From Bog-793 sp963785415 (lineage in GTDB: Bacteria > Actinomycetota > Acidimicrobiia > Acidimicrobiales > Bog-793): a stretch of 64,000 bases of DNA. Position numbers and translations under genes: made by a program. The stretch's first letter is position 1. Each line of letters begins with the position of its first letter. The stretch covers positions 1,054,001 to 1,118,000 of the forward strand of contig CAWAVB010000001.1 of NCBI GenBank assembly GCA_963785415.1, read 5' to 3'. Below are positions 42,923 through 50,375 of the stretch, piece by piece. The notes beneath the pieces are model-generated. The model ran no database searches, had not been told where the DNA came from, and was given only the letters and a program-made list of their open reading frames with translations.

Positions 42923-43729
42923 ATGTCTTCTCGCGCCGGTGGCCGCGCCCCTGACCGACCCCGCGCCCTCGCGGTCGAGGCTGCCGGCGCCGGGGAACGG
43001 ATCGTCCTCGTCCACGGCTTCACCCAGACCGGCCGCTCCTGGCGGGAGATCGTCACCCGGCTCTCGGACCACTACGAGGTCCTCTGCGTCGACCTTCCCG
43101 GTCACGGGCGATCGGCCGACGTGGTGGCCGGCGACCTTGTCGACGCTGGCCGACTCCTCGCCGAGGCCGCCGGCGAGGCGACCTACGTCGGCTACTCGAT
43201 GGGCGGGCGCGTCGCCCTCCACGCCGCCTTCAGCCGCCCCGCCGCCGTCCGGCGGCTCGTGCTCGTCGGCGCGCACCCGGGGATCGAGCGCGAAGACGCC
43301 CGCGCCGCGCGCCGCCGCGCCGACGACGAGCTCGCCCGCCGTCTCGAAGCGACCGGGAAGGACCGCCTCGGGATCGACGACTTCCTCGCCGAGTGGCTGG
43401 CGGCGCCGCTCTTCGCGCACCTCGACGAGAAGGCCGCCGGGCTCGACGCCCGCCGCGAGAACACGGCGGCGGGCCTCGCCCGCGCGCTGCGGGCCCTCGG
43501 CACCGGGACCCAGGAGTTCGACCGCGACCGCTTGCGGGGGCTCGCGATGCCCGTCCTCGTCGTCGCGGGCGGCCGCGACCGCGCCTACACGGACCTCGGG
43601 CGTCAGCTCACGGCGGTGATCGGCGAGACCGCGACCTTCACCGCCGTCCCCGGCGTCGGGCACGCCGTCCCCTTCGAGGCCCCGCACCGCTTCGCCGAAC
43701 TCCTCGGCAACTGGCTCCAAGCGCCCTAG
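42923..43729 (+). CDS. menH: alpha/beta hydrolase, probable SHCHC synthase MenH
   Basis: A 268-residue alpha/beta-hydrolase. The oxyanion region is LVHGFTQTGRSW, the nucleophile elbow is VGYSMGGRVALH, the acid is in VVAGGRDRAY and the histidine in VPGVGHAVPFEAP. The FTQTGRSW and SMGGR segments and the menD/menA/menB/menE neighbourhood favour 2-succinyl-6-hydroxy-2,4-cyclohexadiene-1-carboxylate synthase over a general hydrolase. Its ATG is only five bases from the menD start, head to head. Confidence 0.82.
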   Translation: MSSRAGGRAPDRPRALAVEAAGAGERIVLVHGFTQTGRSWREIVTRLSDHYEVLCVDLPGHGRSADVVAGDLVDAGRLLAEAAGEATYVGYSMGGRVALHAAFSRPAAVRRLVLVGAHPGIEREDARAARRRADDELARRLEATGKDRLGIDDFLAEWLAAPLFAHLDEKAAGLDARRENTAAGLARALRALGTGTQEFDRDRLRGLAMPVLVVAGGRDRAYTDLGRQLTAVIGETATFTAVPGVGHAVPFEAPHRFAELLGNWLQAP

Positions 43730-43761
43730 CGCCGACCCCGCGTCGCAGGCCGCGGCGCGCC

Positions 43762-44628
43762 TCACAGCGCGATGCCGATCGCCAACAAAAGGCCGAGGAT
43801 GATGTGCACAGTTCCTGTCTGCTCGAGAACCGAGACGAGCTCGGTGCCGGTCGCGCCGGCGCGCACCCGTCGGACGAGAAGCGCGGCAGCCGGCAGCGCG
43901 AGGAGGGCGAGCAGGGCGAAGTGTCGCCACGGGGAGACGACGACCGACATGAGGACGCCGCCGACGACGAGGGCGACGAAGAGCAGCCGGGACCGGCGGT
44001 CGCCGAGGCGCACGACAAGCGTGTGCTTGCCGGCCTCCGCGTCCGTCGCGATGTCGCGCAGGTTGTTCACCACCAAGAGCGCGGTCGAGAACGCCGCGAG
44101 GGGCACCGCCGCCGCGAACGCGATCGCCGGGATCTCCCCCGAGACGACGTACGTCGTCCCGATGGTCGCGACGAACCCGAAAAACACGAAGTCGAACAGC
44201 TCTCCGTACCCGGCGTAGCCGTACGGGCGGGGTCCCCCCGTGTACAGCCAGGCGGCGGCGATCGACGCCGCGCCGACGAGGATCAGCCACGGCGACATGA
44301 CGATGGCGAGCACGAGACCCGCGGCCGCACCGAGACCGAAGGACGCGATCGCCGCGGCGCGCACGGCAGCCGGGCTGGCGAGCCCCGAGGCGACCAGACG
44401 GGTCGGCCCGACGCGCCGCGCGTCGGTTCCGCGCACGCCGTCCGAGTAGTCGTTGGCGAAGTTGGCGCCGATCTGAATCGACAACGCGACGACGAACGCC
44501 AGCGCGGCGTGCCAGACCACGACATGACCCGTCGAACGGGCCACCCCGATGCCCACGGCGACGGGGGTGAGCGACGCGGAAAGCGTCCGGGGTCGGGTCG
44601 CCGCGAACCAGTCGGCTGCCCGCGTCAC
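43762..44628 (-). CDS. menA: 1,4-dihydroxy-2-naphthoate polyprenyltransferase
   Basis: A 288-residue membrane prenyltransferase of the UbiA family with about eight to nine helices. The first aspartate motif is NFANDYSDGVRGTD and the second is NNLRDIATDAEAGKHT. It attaches the isoprenoid tail to make demethylmenaquinone. GTG 44628 starts the gene, 34 nt behind menB. Confidence 0.94.
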   Translation of the reverse strand: MTRAADWFAATRPRTLSASLTPVAVGIGVARSTGHVVVWHAALAFVVALSIQIGANFANDYSDGVRGTDARRVGPTRLVASGLASPAAVRAAAIASFGLGAAAGLVLAIVMSPWLILVGAASIAAAWLYTGGPRPYGYAGYGELFDFVFFGFVATIGTTYVVSGEIPAIAFAAAVPLAAFSTALLVVNNLRDIATDAEAGKHTLVVRLGDRRSRLLFVALVVGGVLMSVVVSPWRHFALLALLALPAAALLVRRVRAGATGTELVSVLEQTGTVHIILGLLLAIGIAL

Positions 44629-44662
44629 GCCAGCCGTCGCCTCCTCGAAGGATCCGGGGCCA

Positions 44663-45514
44663 TCACGGCCGGCGCGGGAAGCGACGGAAGTCCGGCGGAC
44701 GGTGCCCGACGAAGGCGTTCCTGCCCTCCTGCGCCTCCTCGGTCATGTAAAAGAGCATCGTCGCGTCCCCGGCAAGCTGCTGAACACCGGCGAGGCCGTC
44801 CTCGGCGGCGTTGAACCCGGCCTTCAGCATCCGCAGCGCGATGGGCGAGAACTGCAGCATCTCCCGGCACCAGGTGACCGTCTCCTCTTCCAGGCGGTCG
44901 AGCGGCACCACGGCATTCACGAGCCCCATCTCGAGGGCGCGCGCCGCGTCGTACTGGCGGCAGAGGAACCAGATCTCCTTCGCGCGTTTCGTGCCGATCG
45001 TGTGGGCGAGCAAGCCCGCGCCGTACCCGGCGTCGAAGCTGCCGACCCGCGGGCCGTTCTGGCCGAAGCGCGCGTTGTCCGCCGCGATCGTGAGGTCGCA
45101 GACAAGGTGGAGGACGTGGCCGCCGCCGATCGCGTACCCGGCGACCATGGCGACGACCGGCTTCGGAAGGCGTCGGATCTGGACCTGGAGGTCGAGCACG
45201 TTCAGCCGCCCGATGCCCCGGACCCCGATCGGGTCATCGCCGAGGTAACCGTCGTCGCCGCGGATCTTCTGGTCCCCGCCGGAACAGAAGGCCTCCGTGC
45301 CCTTCCCGGTGAGGATCACGACACCGACGTCAGGATCGTCGCGGGCGACCTCGAAGGCGCGCGACAGCTCGACGACCGTGCGGGGCCGGAAGGCGTTGCG
45401 CACCTCGGGGCGGCAGATCGTTATCTTGGCGATCCCCTCGGCGGTCTCGTAGGTGATGTCCTCGTAGTCGCCGCTTGCCTTCCAGGCGGGTAGGCCCAGC
45501 TCAGCACTCTTCAT
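44663..45514 (-). CDS. menB: 1,4-dihydroxy-2-naphthoyl-CoA synthase
   Basis: A 283-residue crotonase-fold enzyme that closes the second ring of the naphthoquinone. It has RPEVRNAFRPRTVVEL, the SGGDQKIRG loop, AGYAIGGGHVLHLVCDLTIA and GPRVGSFDAGYGAGLL, all characteristic of MenB rather than enoyl-CoA hydratases. It is divergent from menE across 21 nt that contain a palindromic -10 element. Confidence 0.96.
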   Translation of the reverse strand: MKSAELGLPAWKASGDYEDITYETAEGIAKITICRPEVRNAFRPRTVVELSRAFEVARDDPDVGVVILTGKGTEAFCSGGDQKIRGDDGYLGDDPIGVRGIGRLNVLDLQVQIRRLPKPVVAMVAGYAIGGGHVLHLVCDLTIAADNARFGQNGPRVGSFDAGYGAGLLAHTIGTKRAKEIWFLCRQYDAARALEMGLVNAVVPLDRLEEETVTWCREMLQFSPIALRMLKAGFNAAEDGLAGVQQLAGDATMLFYMTEEAQEGRNAFVGHRPPDFRRFPRRP

Positions 45515-45522
45515 GAGGTCGT

Positions 45523-45529
45523 TAGGCTA
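45523..45529. promoter_or_regulatory. shared bidirectional -10 element of menB and menE
   Basis: TAGGCTA reads TAGGCT on the plus strand, seven bases before the menE GTG at 45536, and TAGCCT on the minus strand, nine bases before the menB ATG at 45514. The 21-bp gap leaves no room for separate promoters, so one symmetric -10 probably serves both, with short or absent leaders. Confidence 0.5.
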
Positions 45530-45535
45530 CCGTGA

Positions 45536-46678
45536 GTGCGTCGCCTCGTCGCCCTTGACCTACCGGGCGACGAGGCCTTCGTCGTCGCGCTCTGTCGCGC
45601 GCTCGACGCTGGTGACGCCGTCTTCCCGGTCGACCAGCGCCTCCCCGCGCCCGCCAAGGCGCGCCTTTTCGACGCCCTGCGCCCCGCCGCCGTCGTGACG
45701 GCCCCCGGCGTCGAGACGGGCCTCACCGGGAGCCGGCCGGTCGAGGAGGGCGACGCCTTCGTCGTCGCGACCTCGGGCACGACGGGCGAGCCGCGCGGCG
45801 TCGTCCTCACCCGGGCCGCCGTGGCGGCGTCGGCGGCCGCGTCGAGCAGCCGGCTCGGGGTCGACCCGGCTCGCGACAAGTGGTTGTGCTGCCTGCCGCT
45901 GTCGCACGTGAGCGGGCTCGGCGTGGTCACCCGGGCGCTCGCGACCGGCACGCCGCTCGAGGTGCAGCCGTCGTTCGACGTCGGGGCGGTGAAGGCCGCG
46001 GCGCGCCGCGGGGCCACGCTCGTCTCGCTCGTCCCGACGGTCTGCGCGCGTCTCGGGGACGGCGCGGCGCTGTTCCGCTCCGTCGTCCTCGGTGGCGGGC
46101 CGATACCCCGGAACCGCCCGCAGAACGCCGTCGCGACCTACGGCATGACCGAGACCGGCAGCGGCGTCGTCTACGACGGGTGGCCCCTCGACGGCGTCGA
46201 GGTCCGGATCGACCCGGACGGCGAGATCGCGCTGCGCGGCCCGATGCTGCTGCGCGCCTACCGTCCCGGGGGCAATCCGAAGGACGACGCCGGGTGGTTC
46301 CGGACCGGCGACGCGGGGGCGCTCACGCCCTCGGGCGAGCTCCAGGTGTTCGGGCGGATCGCGGAGGTGATCCGCACCGGCAGTGAAATGGTCTGGCCGG
46401 TCGCGGTCGAGGCGGTCATACGAACCCACCCGGGCGTCGCCGAGGTCGCCGTCGTCGGCGTCACGGACCCCGATTGGGGCGAGCGCGTCGTCGCCGTCGT
46501 CGAGGCCGACGCCGCACACCCGCCGACGCTCGAAGAACTGCGGGAGCTCGTCCGCGCCGAGCTCGGCCCGGTCGCGGCCCCCAGGGAGCTCCGACTGGTC
46601 GGTGCCCTGCCGCGCACGACGGTTGGCAAGATCCGGCGCGACGCGACCCGAGATCTGGCCGCGGACGCCGGGACATGA
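45536..46678 (+). CDS. menE: O-succinylbenzoate-CoA ligase
   Basis: A 380-residue acyl-adenylate-forming enzyme, short as in actinobacterial MenE. The ATP-binding motif is VATSGTTGEPRGVVL, then LPLSHVSGLGV, YGMTETGSGVVYDG and the C-terminal catalytic lysine in TTVGKIRRD. It activates O-succinylbenzoate with CoA for MenB. menC and menF are not in the window. The stop overlaps the next start as ATGA. Confidence 0.92.
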   Translation: MRRLVALDLPGDEAFVVALCRALDAGDAVFPVDQRLPAPAKARLFDALRPAAVVTAPGVETGLTGSRPVEEGDAFVVATSGTTGEPRGVVLTRAAVAASAAASSSRLGVDPARDKWLCCLPLSHVSGLGVVTRALATGTPLEVQPSFDVGAVKAAARRGATLVSLVPTVCARLGDGAALFRSVVLGGGPIPRNRPQNAVATYGMTETGSGVVYDGWPLDGVEVRIDPDGEIALRGPMLLRAYRPGGNPKDDAGWFRTGDAGALTPSGELQVFGRIAEVIRTGSEMVWPVAVEAVIRTHPGVAEVAVVGVTDPDWGERVVAVVEADAAHPPTLEELRELVRAELGPVAAPRELRLVGALPRTTVGKIRRDATRDLAADAGT

Positions 46679-48684
46679 ACCACCTCGGCGGCGAGCTCAG
46701 CCCGTACCTGCGCCAGCACCGGGACAACCCCGTCGACTGGTACCCCTGGGGCGAGGCGGCGTTCGCCCGCGCCCGCGAGCTCGGCCGGCCCGTGTTCATC
46801 TCGATCGGCTACTCGGCCTGTCACTGGTGCCACGTGATGGCGCACGAGACCTTCGAGGACGAGACGATCGCCCAGCGTCTCAACGGCGCCTTCGTCGCCG
46901 TGAAGGTCGACCGGGAGGAGCGGCCCGACGTCGACGCCGTCTACATAGAGTCCGTCCAGGCGCTCACCGGGCAGGCCGGCTGGCCGCTCTCGGTCTTCGC
47001 GACGCCCGGGGGCCGCCCGTTCTTCGGCGGCACCTACTTCCCTCCCCGCGCCGCCCACGGACTTCCCGGATTCGCCGAGGTGCTCGACGCGGTCGCCGAC
47101 GCCTGGGCGAACCGACGCGCCGAGATCGAAAAGAACGCGACCGAGCTCACCGCGGCGGTCCAGGCGTCGCTCGCGCCGGCCATCCCCGGTGCGTCCGCGC
47201 CGGGTGCCACCGCGCTCCTCGACGCGGCGGTGGAGCAGTTCGCGGCGAACCACGACGCCGACTACGGCGGTTTCGGGCGGGAGCCGAAGTTCCCCCAGGC
47301 GCCGATGCTCGAGCTCCTGTGGCGCGCCGCCGAGCTCGGACGCCCCCGGGCCGCCGAGATGGCGGCCCTGACGATCGAGGCGATGGCGTCGGGCGGGATC
47401 TACGACCACCTCGGAGGAGGTTTCGCCCGCTACTCGACCGACCGGCGCTGGCTCGTGCCGCATTTCGAGAAGATGGCCTACGACCAGGCCGCGCTCAGCC
47501 GCTGCTACCTGCACGCCTGGCAGATCACGGGCGACGCGCGCTGGCGCCAGGTGCTCGACGAGACCCTCGGCTACGTGCTCGGGGTCCTGCGCGACCCCTC
47601 CGGCGGCATTCGGTCGTCGGAGGACGCCGACTCCGAAGGTGCCGAGGGGCGCTTCTACCTCTGGACCCCCGACGAGCTCACCGCCGTCTTGGGCGCCGCG
47701 CGCGGCTCCGTCGCCGCCGAGTGGTTCGGCGTCACCGCGGCGGGCAATTTCGAAGACGGGCACAGCGTCCTTTACCGGCCGGTGCGCGGCGACCTCGTGC
47801 GACCGCCCGAGGTCGAGCGCTGCCGGGCCGAGCTCTGCCGGGCGCGGGCCGGACGGGTCCACCCGGCGATGGACGACAAGGTGCTCACCGAGTGGAACGC
47901 CATGACCTGCTCCGTCCTCGCCGAGGCCGCCGCGGCGACGGGGGACGCGGCGTGGCGGACGGCGGCGGTCGAGCTCGGCGAGTTCCTCCTCGCCAACCTG
48001 CGGCGCCCCGACGGGAGGTGGTTGCGGGTCTGGCAGTCCGGGCGCGCCGCGCACCTCGCGGTGGCCGCCGACTACGCCTGGGTCGTCGACGGTCTGACCC
48101 GGCTCGGCGAGCTCACCGGCGTCGGCCGCTACACGGTCGAGGCGCTCGGCGCGGCCCACGACCTCATCCGGCTCTTCTCCGCCGAGGACGGCGGCTGGTA
48201 CACGACGGGGAACGACGCCGAGGCGCTCTTCGTGCGGCCGCGTCAGGTCTTCGACGGCGTCACTCCGGCGGCGGGCTCGGTCGCCGCGTTCGCGCTCGCC
48301 CGGTTGGGGGCGATCACCGGAGACGCGGCGTGCGTCGACGGCGCGGCCCGGACCGTCGCCGCGGCGGGCTCGGCGCTCGTCGAGTCGCCGCTCGCGTGCG
48401 CACACCTCGTCGAGGCCGCAATCTTCCTCGAACTCGGCGCCATCGAGGTCGTCGTCGTCGGCGACCGGGCCGATCTCGCCGCGGCGGCGTCGGCTGGATA
48501 CGTGCCCGCCCGCGTCCTCGTCTGGGGCGAATCGCCCCCGAGCCCGCTCGTCATCGGACGCGAGGTCGCGGGCGCCTATGTTTGCCGGCGCGGGGTGTGC
48601 CACGCGCCGGTCACGGACCCCGCGGCGATCCCCGGCGCGATCGACCGCATGGTGACCGAGGCGAAAGCGATGACCGCGACGTGA
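46675..48684 (+). CDS. thioredoxin-domain protein of the YyaL/DUF255 family
   Basis: A 669-residue protein. The N-terminal thioredoxin-like domain carries SACHWCHVMAHETFED (CxxC) and then DREERPDVDAVY. The rest is an (alpha/alpha)6-barrel like N-acylglucosamine epimerases (GGFARYSTDRRWLVPHFEKM, DDKVLTEWNAM). Human SPATA20 is a relative; the bacterial role is unknown. ATG 46675 is coupled to menE, and the stop is coupled to the next gene as GTGA. Confidence 0.9.
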   Translation: MNHLGGELSPYLRQHRDNPVDWYPWGEAAFARARELGRPVFISIGYSACHWCHVMAHETFEDETIAQRLNGAFVAVKVDREERPDVDAVYIESVQALTGQAGWPLSVFATPGGRPFFGGTYFPPRAAHGLPGFAEVLDAVADAWANRRAEIEKNATELTAAVQASLAPAIPGASAPGATALLDAAVEQFAANHDADYGGFGREPKFPQAPMLELLWRAAELGRPRAAEMAALTIEAMASGGIYDHLGGGFARYSTDRRWLVPHFEKMAYDQAALSRCYLHAWQITGDARWRQVLDETLGYVLGVLRDPSGGIRSSEDADSEGAEGRFYLWTPDELTAVLGAARGSVAAEWFGVTAAGNFEDGHSVLYRPVRGDLVRPPEVERCRAELCRARAGRVHPAMDDKVLTEWNAMTCSVLAEAAAATGDAAWRTAAVELGEFLLANLRRPDGRWLRVWQSGRAAHLAVAADYAWVVDGLTRLGELTGVGRYTVEALGAAHDLIRLFSAEDGGWYTTGNDAEALFVRPRQVFDGVTPAAGSVAAFALARLGAITGDAACVDGAARTVAAAGSALVESPLACAHLVEAAIFLELGAIEVVVVGDRADLAAAASAGYVPARVLVWGESPPSPLVIGREVAGAYVCRRGVCHAPVTDPAAIPGAIDRMVTEAKAMTAT

Positions 48685-49526
48685 CGACGACCCCCCAGGC
48701 CCACCGGCACCTCCGGTTCCCCCGCCGGCTCCACACCGGCACGCGGCCGGTCGCCGCACCGGGCGCCGAGCTCGCCTGCCTCGTCCTCTCGCCGGGCCCG
48801 GAGGAGTGGGTCGGCGTCGATCTCGCCTCCGGCGCGCTCCTGCGGTCGCGTCCCGAAGGGGCGCGTCTGCTCCAGCGGGTGAGGACCACCGACGGCACCA
48901 TGCGCCTCGCCGCCCGCTTCGACCTCGTCGCCCTGACGCTCGCCGAGGACGAGGAGCCCCCGGATCCGGCCCGGCCGGAGGCGATCGTCGCCCTCGGCCC
49001 GCCGACGCTCGTCGGGCGCGCCCGGCGCCGGCCCGCCCGGAGGCTGCTGCGCCAGCTCGCGGCGCCCGAACGCCGGGGCACGTCGCTGCTGTCGACCTGG
49101 GGACCCTCGATCGCCTACATCGACCTCGACGGGTCGGCGCAGTCCGTCGTCGTCATCGAGACATCGCCACGCGCGCTCGAACTCTCCGTGCGCCCCGACG
49201 GCGAGGTCGCGGCGGCGATCTCCTGGTCGGGGATCACACAGTCCGTGCTCGTCGCCGACCCGGTCGCGCGGCGCGCCGCCTTCGCCGCCGAGCACCCCCT
49301 GCGGCGCGGCGAGCTCGTCGAGACGCTCGGATTCCGCCCGAGCTACCTCATCTGCGGGCTGGCGGCGGTGCGGCAGGGTCACGCCTCGAAGGTGGTCCTC
49401 GCCGTGCTGCCGCGCCGGGTCCCGCGGCGCTGGCTGCGCAGGGTCCGGAAGCTACTTCGGAAGGGATCCGGCGGCGAGGTCCTCGGCCATCGCCCAGCCG
49501 AAAGCCACGAGGGTGTCCCGGCGTGA
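48681..49526 (+). CDS. hypothetical protein coupled to the YyaL-type gene
   Basis: A 281-residue protein I do not recognise. It is rich in beta-strand-like segments (GAELACLVLSPGPEEWVG, SIAYIDLDGSAQSVVVIE, PSYLICGLAAVRQG) with a basic middle (RARRRPARRLLRQL) and end. GTG 48681 overlaps the preceding stop as GTGA, so both genes are translated together. The last 75 bases overlap the convergent gene on the other strand. Confidence 0.6.
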   Translation: MTTTPQAHRHLRFPRRLHTGTRPVAAPGAELACLVLSPGPEEWVGVDLASGALLRSRPEGARLLQRVRTTDGTMRLAARFDLVALTLAEDEEPPDPARPEAIVALGPPTLVGRARRRPARRLLRQLAAPERRGTSLLSTWGPSIAYIDLDGSAQSVVVIETSPRALELSVRPDGEVAAAISWSGITQSVLVADPVARRAAFAAEHPLRRGELVETLGFRPSYLICGLAAVRQGHASKVVLAVLPRRVPRRWLRRVRKLLRKGSGGEVLGHRPAESHEGVPA

Positions 49527-50120
49527 CCCCTCAAGGGGCGTGAACAACTCGGCCAGCTTCGCCGCCAGCGCGGGCGCCTTGCGCGGCGTGTAGTCGAGCA
49601 TCCCCGAGGGGCTGGTGTCCCCTCTCACGGCGAAGACGCGGTCGTCGAGCTGGCCGTCGACTCCGAACCGCTTGGCGAGCCGTCGGCCCCAGGCGCGCTC
49701 CTCGCCCGAGGGCTTGTGCCCGGGACGCGGCACGACATCGGAAAGGCCGATGAAGCCGCGGAACGACGCCGCGTTCGCCATGCGCGTGCCGACGAGGACG
49801 TCTTCATCCGGGAAGGCGAGCACCGCCCGGCGGAATAGGTCGCGCATGATCGCTTTCAGCGCCTGTTCGGCGACGTTGGTGCGCGTGAACGAGGCAACGC
49901 CGACGAGCAGGCTCGGCGTCCCGCCGATCCTCTCGAGCGTCGAGAAGGCGAAGCCCCGCAGCTTGTTCTGCTCCCGGGCGTGCGTGACGAGCACCCACTC
50001 CTCGCGCTGCTTGGAGAGGAATCCGACCTCGTAGCCGTTGCAGTTCTCCGCACACAGGTCCGCGAGCTCGACGAGCTCTGCGTCGCTGAGCGCCGTGCAG
50101 TCCTTCGTCGCGACGTCCAT
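49452..50120 (-). CDS. hypothetical protein, possibly GNAT-like
   Basis: A 222-residue protein with even codon use and a mixed alpha/beta pattern (LVELADLCAENCNGYEVGFL, GFAFSTLERIGGTPSLLVGVAS, GHKPSGEERAWGRRLAKRFG). The layout recalls acetyltransferase-like proteins, but no motif is decisive. ATG 50120 follows GGAAG at about five bases; a GTG at 50141 is also possible. The 3' end overlaps the convergent neighbour by 75 bases. No gene was seen in the 255 nt up to the dnaE stop. Confidence 0.65.
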   Translation of the reverse strand: MDVATKDCTALSDAELVELADLCAENCNGYEVGFLSKQREEWVLVTHAREQNKLRGFAFSTLERIGGTPSLLVGVASFTRTNVAEQALKAIMRDLFRRAVLAFPDEDVLVGTRMANAASFRGFIGLSDVVPRPGHKPSGEERAWGRRLAKRFGVDGQLDDRVFAVRGDTSPSGMLDYTPRKAPALAAKLAELFTPLEGSRRDTLVAFGWAMAEDLAAGSLPK

Positions 50121-50375
50121 CACGCTTCCAAAACCCCTCACTGCTCTACAGCCCTTCCGCGGGCCGACTCACCCGAGCCGCCCGCCGCCGTGCCCGATGC
50201 ACAGACGGAAGACCTGCTCACGACGATGTGGATACCGCCAGTCTACGGGAACGGCGGGAGGGCTCGCCACGGGGGCGGCCCACGCCGCCGCATCGCGCCC
50301 GCCGGGACGGCTGTGGCCGCGGCCGAGCCAGCTAGATGTCGCGCGCCGACGTCCGGCGGACGCAGGTTCCGCCCG

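Noticed and set aside
46258..48759. An 833-codon minus-strand frame over the YyaL-type gene
   Set aside because: Arg/Gly/Asp-rich shadow sequence; the plus-strand frame carries CHWCH and the barrel motifs.
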